A stretch of 64,000 nucleotides of DNA from Gp6-AA40 sp963742105 (GCA_963742105.1 CAVUKN010000004.1:124001-188000), one strand, 5' to 3'. Positions 50,248 to 61,722 are shown, numbered from the stretch's first letter. The notes: generated by a model not told the origin, from the sequence alone. Program-made: numbers and translations.

Positions 50248-52234
50248 TCACACCTTCATCCCCAGCCGGATCAGCGCCTCTCGCGTTCCCGCCTGGCCCA
50301 GCAGCGTGCGGAACGCGCGGACCGCGGGACGATCTGCCCGTGACTTCGGCGTCACGAAGTCGTAGTCCTCGTGCTGCACCGGGATGAAACCCAGTCCGGT
50401 ATTTCGAGCGATCGTATCGAGCGTCACTCCCCAGTCGGCGCGGCGCTGGCGAACCGCCGCGGCCACCGCGTTGTGGTTCCGGGGTTGAATTGCATAGCCG
50501 GGCGGACGGGCGCCGCCGAGCAGTCGATCGATCAAGGCCCGCGTGCCGCTGCCCTGATTGCGATTGACCATCATGCAGGCGGGATCGCGCAGCGCCATAG
50601 CGATCGCATCGCCGGCGGAGCGCTCCTCGAACCGCTGATCACCTTTGCGGAAGACGATTCCCTGCATCCGACCGTAGCCGGCAATCAGCTCGAGTGTGCG
50701 GGTCAGGAACGGCCGGTTGTATTCACCCGTGTGCGGATCCAGCAGGTGAATCCCGGCGAGGTCACACTCGCCGCGTTTGGCCGCTTCCAGACCGGCGAGG
50801 CTTCCGACGGCGACGAACTTCGGCCGGATGCCGCGCTGCTCCAGCTCGCTGAGCAGGTAATCGAGTCCGACGCAGTGGCTGCCGATCACGACGAGATCAG
50901 CCAGCTGCAGCTCGGGACTGAGCAGGTGTACGTCGATGATCGTGCCGGCCGGCACGATCTCGTCATGCCGGCCGATGATCGTGAAGCCGTCGGCGCGGCT
51001 GAACGTTGTCACGCTGCCGGAGCCTTGCCCCATCGGATACGCCACCAGGGCGTGATCCGCGGAATGTCGTCGACTCCGGAGCCGATTGCAGAATGCGCGA
51101 GCCGACTCCCCGGCGGATCGCGGATTCTGCGCCGCATCGACCAGGCCGACCAGCAGGTATTCGGTCCGGCCGATCTCGCTGTTGACGCGCACGGACAGCG
51201 TCGCCGGCACGACGGCGCGCGCCTGGATGCCACGCCCGCTCATCGCCGTGAGCACGGGAGCGACGAACTCGTGGAACGTGAAGATCGCGGAGGTCGGGAA
51301 CCCGGGAAGCACCACCACCGGACGGCCGCCGGTTGCCGCCAGGCAGATCGGCTTGCCCGGTTTCAGCGCGACGCCATGCGCGACGATGCCGGGGTCCGTG
51401 AGCTCGGCGACGACGCGATACGAGACGTCACCAGCGCCTTTGCTGGTCCCGCCCGAGAGCAGGACGACGTCGGCGACTTCCAGTGCTTCCCCCAGTCGGC
51501 CCCGCAAGGCATCGAGGTCATCGCGAACGATCCCGAAGCGTCTCGGCTCACCACCCAGCTCGCGCACCGCGTCGGCGATCACCTGCGCGTTCGAATCGTA
51601 GACACGTGCCGGCTGCATCGGCTCGCCGGGGGCGAATGATCTCGTCGCCGGTCGAGATGATGGCGACAATCGGACGGCGCCAGACATCAACCGCTGTGAC
51701 TCCGATGGCGGCGAGGACGCCGGTATCGCGGCTGGCCAGGATCTGACCGCGACGAAGAACGATTTCGCCGGCGGTTACGTCCGTTCCGGCGAACGACACG
51801 CCGCTGCCGGCGGTCACGGCGCGGCCGATGCGTAGTTCCTGGCCGTCCACGTGCGCGTGCTCGACCATGACGACGGCATCCGCACCGCGCGGCATCATCC
51901 CGCCGGTTGCGATGGCCACAGCATTCCCGCGCGTGGTCTCCGTTGTGGGCACGATGCCGGTATGAATGATCTCGCTTGCGAGTCGCACGCGACGGGGAAC
52001 CTCTTCCGACGCCCCGAACGTGTCGGCGGCAATGACAGCGAAGCCGTCGACGTTCGATCGATCGAAGGACGGCACGTCGACTGGCGCGGCGACGTCAGCA
52101 GCCAGGACGCGATCAAGCGCCTGGTCGAGTGACACCTGCTCGACGCCGCGGGGCGCCAGGTTCAACACCCGTCGGAATCGCCGCTCCGCTTCATCCCGAT
52201 CGAGGACGTGAAGGAACTGCTCCTGTTCATGCAT
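50248..52234 (-). CDS. moeA: MoeA molybdopterin molybdotransferase fused to molybdate-binding PBP-like domain, one frameshift
   Basis: From ATG at 52234: V-D-V-P-S-F-D-R-S-N-V-D-G-F-A near residue 50 (MoeA domain start), T-G-G-M-M-P-R-G-A-D-A-V near 105, and I-S-T-G-D-E-I-I-R-P near 195. In a ccccc run near 51624-51632 one base shifts the frame; the next frame reads P-G-E-P-M-Q-P-A-R-V-Y-D-S-N and L-S-G-G-T-S-K-G. The C-terminal third (about residues 420-660) is a periplasmic-binding-like domain with N-R-N-Q-G-S-G-T-R and L-G-F-I-P-V-Q-H-E-D-Y-D-F-V, as in MoeA-PBP proteins. The PBP domain may sense or deliver molybdate or tungstate. It overlaps the upstream moeA by 8 bases. Confidence 0.8.
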
Positions 52235-53437
52235 AGAGCCACACGTCCACTTCCGCGCCGGCAGCGTAGCCCTCGCTGTCATCCCCGACGATCACGAATC
52301 CATCGGCGCGCGTCGTCGACGACAGCACCGAGGCGCCGGACACCGCGATTGGTTCGACGTCGTGACCGGCGACGCGTACGCGAGCGTAGTCCAGGCGTCC
52401 GATTGGTGAGCTGATTTTCCTCGTGAGCGTTCCACGCACGGATCGGTAGGGCCACTCCGCTGATCGCCCTCCGAGGGCGCGGATGGCACGTCCGGCGAAG
52501 AAATCGTACGCGCAGAGCGCGGATACTGGGTTGCCGGGCAACAGGAATACCAAACGGTGGCCGAGCCGGCCCATGCCGGTCGGACTGCTCGGCCGCATCG
52601 CCACGCCGTGCACGGCCAGTTCGCCGTGCTGCGCGAGGAGCGCTGGCGCAAAGTCTTCGATGCCGACGCTGGAGCCGCCGGAGACAATCACGATGTCCGC
52701 GTCCACCTGCAGTGCGTCGAGAATCGCGTCCTCGTCATCACGGAATCAGACCTGGGAAGTGGACCGCGGCGCCGTCGCGTTCGGCCAGCGCGGCCAGCAT
52801 CGGTCCGTTCGAGTCGGTGATCTTGAAGTCGCGCGGACGAGTGCCCGACGGGAGCAGCTCATTGCCCGTGATCACGAGCCTGACGATCGGTCGCCGGACG
52901 ACGCGGACGTCGGTCATACCGATCGAGCTGATCACGCCGACGTCCTGCGGGCGCAGTACACGGCCCGACTGAAGCAGCGTCGTGCCCGTGACGATGTCCT
53001 CGCCGCGAGCTCCGATGTTCTTGCCTGGCGAGACGGTCTCAGTCGCGTACACCGTGCCGCCATCATCGCGCTCGGCGTATTCGGCCGGCAAGACAGCGTC
53101 GCCGCCGAGTGGTATCGGCGCACCCGTCATGATCCGCACGGCCTGGCCGGCCAGCACGGAGCCGACGAAAGCCGAGCCGGGCATCGCATCGCCCACGACC
53201 AGCAGCGGAACACGGTTGTATGCGGTCGCACCTTCGGTGGAATCGGCGATGACGGCATACCCGTCCATCGTCGCGCGGTCGAAGCCGGGGACGTCCACCG
53301 TGCTGACGATTGGCTTCCGCCAGCACGCGCTCTGCCGCCCCGCGCAGGGGAACTGATTCCGATTCGAGCACGCGCACGTGCGAGTCCAGCCAGTCCAGCG
53401 CGGCCTGCACCGTGTGGCGATGCGAGAAGCCGTGCAT
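52227..53437 (-). CDS. moeA: MoeA molybdopterin molybdotransferase, second copy, two frameshifts
   Basis: ATG at 53437 reads M-H-G-F-S-H-R-H-T-V-Q-A-A-L-D-W-L. A shift near 53315 leads to V-D-V-P-G-F-D-R-A-T-M-D-G-Y-A-V, I-M-T-G-A-P-I-P-L-G-G-D-A-V and V-I-T-G-N-E-L-L-P-S-G. A second shift near 52735 (one extra base) leads to D-D-E-D-A-I-L-D-A-L, V-S-G-G-S-S-V-G and P-G-N-P-V-S-A-L. The C-terminal IV domain ends V-D-V-W-L-Y-A. Two MoeA copies, one with a PBP domain, are typical of organisms that insert both Mo and W. Confidence 0.8.
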
Positions 53438-53462
53438 CCGGACGTCACGGGGCGGGGAATTG

Positions 53463-54050
53463 CTCACGGTGCGAGGGCGGCACTCGAGGGTGCGAGGCAG
53501 ATGCTCGAGGGTGCGAGGGGGACACTCGAGGGTGCGAGAGAGATGCTCGCGGGTGCGAGGGGGACACTCGAGGGTGCGAGGGGGACACTCGAGGGTGCGA
53601 GGGAGACGCTCGAGGGTGCGAGGGGGACAGCTCGAGGGTGCGAGGGCGATGCTCGAGGGTGCGAGGCGAGACGCTCGAGGGTGCGAGGCAGACGCTCGAG
53701 GGTGCGACGGGGACACTCGCGGGTGCGAGGGAGATGCTCGCGGGTGCGAGGGGGACACTCGAGGGTGCGAGGGAGACACTCGCGGGTGCGAGGGAGATGC
53801 GCGCGGGTGCGAGGCGGACACTCGCGGGTGCGAGGGGGACACTCGCGGGTGCGAGGGGGATGCTCGAGGGTGCGAGGGGGACGCTCGAGGGTGCGAGGGA
53901 GACACTCGAGGGTGCGAGGGGGATGCTCGCGGGTGCGAGGGGGACGCTCGAGGGTGCGAGGGGGATGCTCGAGGGTGCGAGGGGGACACTCGCGGGTGCG
54001 AGGGCGATGCTCGCGGGTGCGAGGGAGACGCTCGCCGGTGCGATGGTGAT
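53463..54050 (+). repeat. tandem array of about 28 units of 21 bp
   Basis: The unit is CTCGAGGGTGCGAGGGGGACA with position 5 alternating A/C and the last four bases gaca, gatg or gacg. Each unit carries a small inverted repeat CTCG/CGAG. Units are homogeneous from 53463 to about 54030 and decay beyond it. Two units near 53620 and 53665 have 22 bases. Because the unit has no stop in most frames, long frames occur on both strands, but no known protein is indicated. It fills the gap between fdhA's end and moeA's start, with the inverted array at 54352. Confidence 0.9.
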
Positions 54051-54351
54051 GGGGATTGGTGCAATGTTGATTGTGGCTCTCGCAGGGTCGATGACCGATG
54101 GTTCAGTGACGGCTATCGTTGGCGCGAGTCCCTTTCTCGCACGTTCGTTTGCGGTGATTGTCGGGCGCGAGCCTGAATCCTGTCGCTCGGTAGAGTCTCC
54201 GGCGGTCTGGTGCTGACGATCTCTCCGCATAACGCGGATCACCAAGTGTGATGCCCAATCAGCTCGGAGTCGCACCATCGTCGATCCGGATCTCACCGAC
54301 AGAGTTCACGATCGCACCGGGAAAGTCAGCCGCGCAAACGCGACCATCGGG
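54051..54351. repeat. decayed centre between the two opposed 21-bp arrays
   Basis: Recognisable but degenerate units (gcgatggtgatg, ggtgcaatgttgatt, then gtcgcaccatcg and cacgatcgcacc in the other orientation) flank a stretch of about 150 bases with no clear repeat (54100-54250). No gene is supported here. Confidence 0.6.
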
Positions 54352-54583
54352 TTCCGACCACAAGCATCACGGTCGCACCTGCGCCGTCACCCTCGCACCG
54401 CCGAGCGTCCGCCTCGCACCTGCGAGTGTCGCCCTCGCACCACGAGCATCACCCTCGCACCGTCGAGCGTCCGCCTCGCACCTGCGAGTATCGCCCTCGC
54501 ACCGCGAGCGTCACGCCTCGCACCTACGAGCATCACCCTCGCACCGTCGAGCGTCCGCCCTCGCACCTGCGAGTATCGCCTTC
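54352..54583 (-). repeat. opposed array of about 11 units of the 21-bp repeat
   Basis: Units such as CCCTCGCACCGTCGAGCGTCC are the reverse complement of the unit at 53463 (gagggtgatgctcg, gaggcggacgctcgacggtg). The array ends at the fdhA stop codon (54586). More diverged than the first array. Confidence 0.85.
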
Positions 54584-54585
54584 CC

Positions 54586-57393
54586 TTACTGCACGACCGG
54601 CACCTGGCCTTCGAGAATCTGGCCTCCGCCGAAGCTCATACGGTGCGGCACTTCGCCTCCGGGAGTGATCCTCACGGCGCAGTATTTGAACTCCGGGATC
54701 TTGCCGAACGGGTCCAGCACCGGGTTGGTCAGCAGGTTCGCCGCAGCCTCGTAATAGCAGAACGGCACGAACACCGCTCCTCTCGGCATGCCATCGTCGG
54801 CGCGCGCGTAGAGCGAGATGCTGCCTCGCCGCGAGACGATCGTGACGACCCCGCCCGGCGCGACACCGAACTGGTCGAGGTCGAGCGGATGGATCGACGC
54901 AACCGGCTCCGGCTCGAGGTAATCGAGGTTGGAGGACCGGCGAGTCATCGAGCCGGTGTGCCAGTGCTCGAGCTGCCGGCCGGTGATGAGCACCTGCGGA
55001 TACTCGGCGTCCGGCCGCTCGGCTGCGGAAATCAGATCGGCGGGGACGAATTTCGCCCGGCCGCTCTCGGTGGGGAAGTTGTCGATGAAGACGACCGGAT
55101 CGCCGGGGTCGCCTTCATTCACGCAGGGATACGTCACTGACGACTCGCGTTCGAGCCGGTCCCAGGTGATGCCGGCGATCGAGTCCATGCACAGTCGCAT
55201 CTCGTTGAACACGTCGCGCGCGTGCGGGTAGTTCCAGTCGAGCCCCATCCGCTGCGCGATCTCGATGATCAACTCGAGATCCGGACGTGCATCTCCGGGC
55301 GCATCCAACGCTTGGCGTCCCAGCTGCACCATGCGGTCGGTATTGGTGACGGTACCGACCTTTTCCGGCCAGGCGGTGGCCGGCAGCACGACGTCGGCGA
55401 GATAGGCCGTCTCGGTCAGGAAGATGTCCTGCACGACGCAGTGATCGAGTGCGGCCATGGCTGCGCGCGCATGATCGACGTCGGGGTCCGACATCGCCGG
55501 GTTCTCACCCATGATGTACATCCCGCGGATCTCATGCTTCTTCGCGGCGTTCATGATCTCGACGACGGTCAGGCCCGGATCCGGATCGAGCTCGGTCCGC
55601 CAGAGTTGCTCGAACCGCTGCCGGGCTTCCGGCTCGTTCACGCGCTGGTAGTCAGGGAAGAACATCGGGATCAGTCCGGAGTCGGACGCCCCCTGCACGT
55701 TGTTCTGGCCGCGCAGCGGGTGCAGGCCCGAGCCGGGCTTGCCGATCTGACCGGTGGCGAGCGCCAGCGCGATCAGGCAGCGCGCATTGTCGGTGCCGTG
55801 CACGTGCTGGGAGATGCCCATGCCCCAGAGGATCATCGAACTTTTCGCCGTCGCATACAGCCGTGCGACTTCGCGGATCGTCTGCGCGTCGATGCCGCAG
55901 ATCGGCGCCATCTGCTCGGGCGTGAACTTCTTGACGTTCTCCGCAAGTTCGGCGTAGCCGGACGTCCGATCGGCGATGAACTTCTCGTCCGCGAGCCCTT
56001 CCGTCACGATGACGTTGAGCATGGCGTTCAACAGCGCCACGTCCGTGTCCGCGTTGAACTGCAGCACGTACGTGGCGTGACGGGCGAGGTCACCGCGACG
56101 GGGGTCCGCCACGATCAGCTTCGTGCCGGCCTTGACGGCGTTCTTGATCCAGGTGGCCGCCACCGGATGGTTGACCGTCGGGTTGGCGCCGATGACGATG
56201 ACCACTTCGGCGTTGGCGACGTCACGGACCTGGTTCGACACCGCGCCAGAGTTGATCCCTTCCATCAGCGCGGCGACGCTCGAGGCGTGGCACAAGCGCG
56301 TGCAATGGTCGACGTTGTTCGATCCGAAGCCGGTGCGCACCAGTTTCTGGAACAGGTAGGCCTCTTCGTTCGTGCCCTTCGCAGATCCGAACCCGGCGAG
56401 CGCACGCTTCCCGTAGCGATCACGGATATCGCGAAGTCCCTTGGCGGAAAATTCCAGCGCTTCTTCCCAGGTCGCTTCGCGGAAGACCTGCTGCCAGTTG
56501 TTGGGATCGACAACGAAGTCCCTCGTCTTCGCCACCTCCGGCTTGCGAATGAGCGGCTTGGTCAGGCGATGCGGGTGCTGGACGTAGTCGAAGCCGTACC
56601 GTCCCTTGACGCACAGACGGCTGGAGTTCGCGGGGCCGTCCTTGCCCTGGACGTAGAGGATCTTGTTGTCCTTGACGTTGTAGGTGAGCTGACAGCCGAC
56701 GCCGCAGTAGGGGCAGACCGAATCGACCTTTTTCTCGGGGACGGTCAGGGCAACGTCGCGGGCCGGCATCAGGGCGCCGGTCGGGCACGCCTGGACGCAC
56801 TCGCCGCAGGCCACGCACGTCGAGTTTCCCATCGGGTCGTCGAGATCGAACACGATCTTGGAGTGATTGCCGCGGAACGCGTAGCCGATCACGTCGTTGA
56901 CCTGCTCCTCCCGGCATGCGCGGACGCAGCGCTTGCACTGGATGCAGGCGTCGAGGTGTACCGCCATGGCGGGATGCGAGAGGTCTTCCACCGGCTGGGG
57001 GCGCTCGCCGAAGCGGGGCTTGCCGATGCGCATCTTCCTGGCCCACACGTCGAGTTCCGAATTGAGCGTGTAGTCTGCTTCCGGGACGTCCGCCAGCAGC
57101 AGTTCCAGAGACATCTTCTGGCTCAGGAGGGCCCGTTCGTTGTTCGTCGTGACCTCCATGCCGTCCTTCGGATACCGGCAGCAGGACGGCGCCAGAACGC
57201 GCTCGCCCTTGATCTCCACCATGCACGTCCGGCAATTGCCGTCCGGTCGCATGCCGTCCATGTAGCAGAGCCGCGGGATTTCGATGCCGTGATGATCGGC
57301 GGCCTGGAGGATCGTCTGATCCGCAGGGGCCACCACCTTCTCGCCGTTGAGCGTGAAGGAAACGAGCTGCGTGTCGGTGAGGGTCTGATGCAT
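54586..57393 (-). CDS. fdhA: NAD-dependent formate dehydrogenase, large (Mo/W-bisMGD) subunit
   Basis: A 935-residue FdsA/FdhA. N-terminal [2Fe-2S] domain (residues about 34-60: L-C-Y-M-D-G, G-N-C-R-T-C), a His/Cys [4Fe-4S] segment near 115 (A-C-I-Q-C-K-R-C-V-R-A-C), a ferredoxin domain with C-V-A-C-G-E-C-V-Q-A-C-P-T-G, then the catalytic domain starting C-P-Y-C-G-V-G-C at 227. The metal ligand is Cys368 in T-R-L-C-H-A-S-S-V; there is no selenocysteine. It oxidises formate to CO2 and passes electrons to the NuoF-type subunit encoded just upstream. The start at 57393 is set by the [2Fe-2S] domain. Confidence 0.95.
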   Translation of the reverse strand: MHQTLTDTQLVSFTLNGEKVVAPADQTILQAADHHGIEIPRLCYMDGMRPDGNCRTCMVEIKGERVLAPSCCRYPKDGMEVTTNNERALLSQKMSLELLLADVPEADYTLNSELDVWARKMRIGKPRFGERPQPVEDLSHPAMAVHLDACIQCKRCVRACREEQVNDVIGYAFRGNHSKIVFDLDDPMGNSTCVACGECVQACPTGALMPARDVALTVPEKKVDSVCPYCGVGCQLTYNVKDNKILYVQGKDGPANSSRLCVKGRYGFDYVQHPHRLTKPLIRKPEVAKTRDFVVDPNNWQQVFREATWEEALEFSAKGLRDIRDRYGKRALAGFGSAKGTNEEAYLFQKLVRTGFGSNNVDHCTRLCHASSVAALMEGINSGAVSNQVRDVANAEVVIVIGANPTVNHPVAATWIKNAVKAGTKLIVADPRRGDLARHATYVLQFNADTDVALLNAMLNVIVTEGLADEKFIADRTSGYAELAENVKKFTPEQMAPICGIDAQTIREVARLYATAKSSMILWGMGISQHVHGTDNARCLIALALATGQIGKPGSGLHPLRGQNNVQGASDSGLIPMFFPDYQRVNEPEARQRFEQLWRTELDPDPGLTVVEIMNAAKKHEIRGMYIMGENPAMSDPDVDHARAAMAALDHCVVQDIFLTETAYLADVVLPATAWPEKVGTVTNTDRMVQLGRQALDAPGDARPDLELIIEIAQRMGLDWNYPHARDVFNEMRLCMDSIAGITWDRLERESSVTYPCVNEGDPGDPVVFIDNFPTESGRAKFVPADLISAAERPDAEYPQVLITGRQLEHWHTGSMTRRSSNLDYLEPEPVASIHPLDLDQFGVAPGGVVTIVSRRGSISLYARADDGMPRGAVFVPFCYYEAAANLLTNPVLDPFGKIPEFKYCAVRITPGGEVPHRMSFGGGQILEGQVPVVQ

Positions 57394-57422
57394 GACGTTA
57401 GTTGGGGGAGCTGAAGCCCGCC

Positions 57423-59189
<1,767 letters not shown>

Positions 59190-59236
59190 TGGAAAGTAGG
59201 GGTAACAGCCAATGCTATCATCAGTTTACGGCCTGC

Positions 59237-59491
59237 ATGCACGTTGAATTCCTCGGTATTCCGCGCCAGCGGGCGGGTGTGACCGACGTCGAGATCGACG
59301 CGGAAACCCTTGGTGACGTGCTCCATGAATTGGCCGCGCGGTTTCCCGGGCTCCATGATGTGGTCGGCAACGGGCAACTGCACCCGTCCGTCGTCGCTAA
59401 CCTCAACGGCGACGAGTTCGTCAGCGACCCCGATCGGAAACTCGCCGCGCACGATCATCTCTTGATCCTGTCCGCAGATGTCGGGGGATAG
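59237..59491 (+). CDS. MoaD/ThiS-like sulfur carrier protein
   Basis: An 84-residue ubiquitin-fold protein from the ATG at 59237: M-H-V-E-F-L-G-I-P-R-Q-R-A-G-V, L-H-E-L-A-A-R-F-P near 40, N-G-D-E-F near 65 and the C-terminal ...S-A-D-V-G-G. The terminal Gly-Gly is the thiocarboxylation site. It is 98 bases before the AOR gene on the same strand; MoaD-like partners are common beside AOR genes. It probably supplies dithiolene sulfur to the tungstopterin. Divergent from the formate dehydrogenase genes. Confidence 0.85.
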   Translation: MHVEFLGIPRQRAGVTDVEIDAETLGDVLHELAARFPGLHDVVGNGQLHPSVVANLNGDEFVSDPDRKLAAHDHLLILSADVGG

Positions 59492-59493
59492 CG

Positions 59494-59588
59494 GAATTGA
59501 GGATCAATTTGAACATCGAAACATTGATTGATCGACTGCTCAATCGCTCGACCAATTCGTCAATCGTCCATTAGTCAACCGTCAATTA
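59494..59588. repeat. palindromic element (ggatcaatttgaacatcg / gaccaattcgtcaatcg)
   Basis: Related to 40947-41041 but less symmetric: aattgaggatcaatttgaac on the left; gaccaattcgtcaatcgtcc and agtcaaccgtcaatt on the right. It occupies the whole gap between the MoaD-like and AOR genes. Confidence 0.65.
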
Positions 59589-59589
59589 C

Positions 59590-61389
59590 ATGCCCTTCGG
59601 CTACAACGGTTCGTATCTGCGCATCGACGCGTCCACCGGCACGGCAACCCGTGTCCCGTTGACGGACGAGGTCCTGCGTCAGTACATCGGCGGCAGCGGC
59701 CTGGGCGCACGGCTGCTGCTGGACGAGGGCGGGGCCGGCGCCGCGCCACTGTCGCCAGAGGCACCACTCGTCTTCGCGTTCAGTCCTCTCGTGGGGAGCC
59801 CACTCACCACATCCGCCAAGTTCGCAGTGGTCAGCAAGAGCCCGCTGACCAATCGCTTCAACGATTCGTTGGCGAGCAGCGGCTTCGCCCTGGCAGGCAA
59901 GCGCTCGGGAGCCGACGCGATCGTGATCGTCGGGCGTGCGGCAACGCTGTCCGTGGTGATCATCGACGATGGCGAGGTTCGATTCGAATCGGCGGCAGAG
60001 GTGCAGGGCGAATCCTGTCCGACCACCGAAGCGGTGCTGCGCGCCCGCCTTGGGCCGGACTTCCGCATCGCGGCGATCGGACCGGCGGGAGAGCGTGGCG
60101 TCCGCTACGCGACCATCTCGCACGACGGCCGTCACGCCGGACGGGGCGGCAGCGGCGCGGTGCTGGGTAGCAAGAGCATCAAGGCCATCGCCGTTCGCGG
60201 CACCAAGTACTGCGCCTACGCCGATCCACGCCGCGTGACCGGGCTGAGTCGCGAGCTGTCGAAGCGATCGATGGGACCGGCGACGGCCAAATACCGGGAG
60301 CTGGGCACGGCGACGAACATCCTGACGTTCAACCGGTTCGGCACGCTCCCGACGCGCAACTTCCAGACGGGCAGCTTCGACGCCGCGTCGAATCTCTCGC
60401 CGCAGGAGCTGAGCGCCGGCCGCGCGAAGACCCGCGCCAGCTGCGTGGCGTGCACCATCGGTTGCGAGCACATCTACGCCCTGGGCCGCGATCCGCGGGG
60501 CGGTTCCGGGACGGGAGATCCGGGAAGCCGGGTGGATTCCGCTGAAGGCGGCGCCGGCGTCAGGGTGGAATACGAGAGCCTGTTCGCGCTCGGGTCGTTG
60601 TGCGGCGTCGGCGACGCGGATGTCGTCCTCCGCGCAACGCAGCTCTGCGACGAGTTGGGCCTCGACACGATCAGCGCCGGAGGAACGATCGCCTTCGCGA
60701 TGGAGTGCGTCGAGCGCGGCCTGCTCGACGAGCCCTGGCTGCAATTCGGAAGCGGTGAGGCGCTGCTGCAGGCCCTGGCCCTGATCGGCCGTCGAGAGGG
60801 TGTCGGCGCCCTGCTCGCGGACGGCAGCCGGCGCGTCGCGGAAATCATCGGCGGTGGCAGCATTGCCTTCGCGCCGCAGGTCAAAGGACTGGAGATCCCG
60901 GGCTACGAACCACGGGCGTTGCAGACAATGGCGCTCGGGTTCGCCGTGGGCGCGCGCGGCGCCGACCACAATCGGAGCGGCGCGTACGAAGTCGATTTCT
61001 CGGACAAGGTCGATCGCCGCCACGCGACGATCGCGTCGGTGCGTCATGCGATCGAGACCGAAGATCGCGCCGCACTCATGGACTCGCTGATTCTGTGTAA
61101 GTTCCTGCGCGGGGTCTTTACCGACTTCTATGCCGAGTCCGCCGACATGCTCCAGGCGGTCACGGGATGGGACGTGTCCGCAGCCGAACTCCACGATACC
61201 GCCCGTCTCATCGTCGCCACGAAGCAGCAGTTCAACGTGCTGGCAGGGTGGACCACCGCCGAGGACACGTTGCCGGATCGGTTCCTGAATACCCCGTTAC
61301 CAAACGACCCGGAAGCAGTATTGACGCGCGAGCGGCTCGACGCGCTGGTTGCCGAATATCACCGGCAGCGGGCGGAAGAGCGGGGATGA
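59590..61389 (+). CDS. aldehyde:ferredoxin oxidoreductase (tungsten enzyme)
   Basis: A 599-residue AOR-family protein, close to the usual 605. N-terminal domain Y-I-G-G-S-G-L-G-A-R-L-L near 31-43. The [4Fe-4S] cysteines are C285, C288 and C292 (C-V-A-C-T-I-G-C) plus C503 (L-C-K-F-L-R-G). Also visible are F-N-R-F-G-T-L-P-T-R-N-F near 250 and G-Y-E-P-R-A near 440. It oxidises aldehydes to acids with W-bispyranopterin and ferredoxin. With tungstate transport and cofactor genes near, it is likely functional. Formaldehyde is a conceivable substrate in this context but is not shown. Confidence 0.93.
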   Translation: MPFGYNGSYLRIDASTGTATRVPLTDEVLRQYIGGSGLGARLLLDEGGAGAAPLSPEAPLVFAFSPLVGSPLTTSAKFAVVSKSPLTNRFNDSLASSGFALAGKRSGADAIVIVGRAATLSVVIIDDGEVRFESAAEVQGESCPTTEAVLRARLGPDFRIAAIGPAGERGVRYATISHDGRHAGRGGSGAVLGSKSIKAIAVRGTKYCAYADPRRVTGLSRELSKRSMGPATAKYRELGTATNILTFNRFGTLPTRNFQTGSFDAASNLSPQELSAGRAKTRASCVACTIGCEHIYALGRDPRGGSGTGDPGSRVDSAEGGAGVRVEYESLFALGSLCGVGDADVVLRATQLCDELGLDTISAGGTIAFAMECVERGLLDEPWLQFGSGEALLQALALIGRREGVGALLADGSRRVAEIIGGGSIAFAPQVKGLEIPGYEPRALQTMALGFAVGARGADHNRSGAYEVDFSDKVDRRHATIASVRHAIETEDRAALMDSLILCKFLRGVFTDFYAESADMLQAVTGWDVSAAELHDTARLIVATKQQFNVLAGWTTAEDTLPDRFLNTPLPNDPEAVLTRERLDALVAEYHRQRAEERG

Positions 61390-61400
61390 TCCGTCGTTTG

Positions 61401-61527
61401 TCATTTGTGATTTTCGATTTGTGATTTGTGATTGCGATTTGTGATTTTGAGAATGGTGATCGTCGCTCGCATGAGCCTGCATGCCTGATGGCAATTACAA
61501 ATCACAAATCACAAATCACAAATCGGC
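61401..61527. repeat. palindromic word-repeat element (gatttgtgatttgtg / cacaaatcacaaatc)
   Basis: Left arm repeats gatttgtgatttgtgat (61405-61450); right arm repeats acaaatcacaaatcacaaat (61496-61524). The centre is tggtgatcgtcgctcgcatg. Same family as 49576-49738. Lies between AOR and the convergent small membrane protein. Confidence 0.85.
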
Positions 61528-61528
61528 T

Positions 61529-61675
61529 TTATACCGGCTGCCCGCGGATCAGCCGGATCAGCAGGAAGATCACCGCAATCACCAGCAGGATGTGGAGTGC
61601 ACCGCCCAGCGTGTAGGACGTCACCATCCCGAGCAGCCAGAGCAGCACGAGCACGACTACGAGAAAGAGAATCAT
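61529..61675 (-). CDS. lmo0937-type small membrane protein
   Basis: A 48-residue protein of two hydrophobic helices: M-I-L-F-L-V-V-V-L-V-L-L-W-L-L-G-M-V and A-L-H-I-L-L-V-I-A-V-I-F-L-L-I-R-L-I-R-G. It fits the lmo0937/DUF5670 family of tiny membrane proteins. The start at 61675 has AGGAG about eight bases upstream; the longer upstream frame is not conserved. Function unknown. Confidence 0.7.
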   Translation of the reverse strand: MILFLVVVLVLLWLLGMVTSYTLGGALHILLVIAVIFLLIRLIRGQPV

Positions 61676-61722
61676 CGTTGGCTCCTGTCGAGTCGTTTTA
61701 GCTAATCCGGTGCCAATTGAGG

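Noticed and set aside
53463..54050. CRISPR array
   Set aside because: Units are contiguous 21-mers with only small internal variation and no unique spacers, and no cas genes are present.
53063..54064. A repetitive S-H-P-R-A-S-P protein on the minus strand
   Set aside because: The frame joins the array to the N terminus of moeA by chance; M-H-G-F-S-H at 53437 is the natural MoeA start. The repeat is open in most frames, so openness is not evidence.
52483..54216. A 577-codon plus-strand frame over moeA and the 21-bp array
   Set aside because: Its first half is antisense to moeA and its second half is the repeat unit; no start signal or conserved region.
56281..56300. Selenocysteine at the formate dehydrogenase active site
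   Set aside because: The codon at the metal-ligand position (residue 368) is TGC, so it is Cys; no in-frame TGA is present.
55222..57414. A 730-codon open frame on the plus strand opposite fdhA
   Set aside because: It is the exact antisense of a well-conserved formate dehydrogenase, with no domain pattern of its own; long antisense frames are expected in GC-rich DNA.
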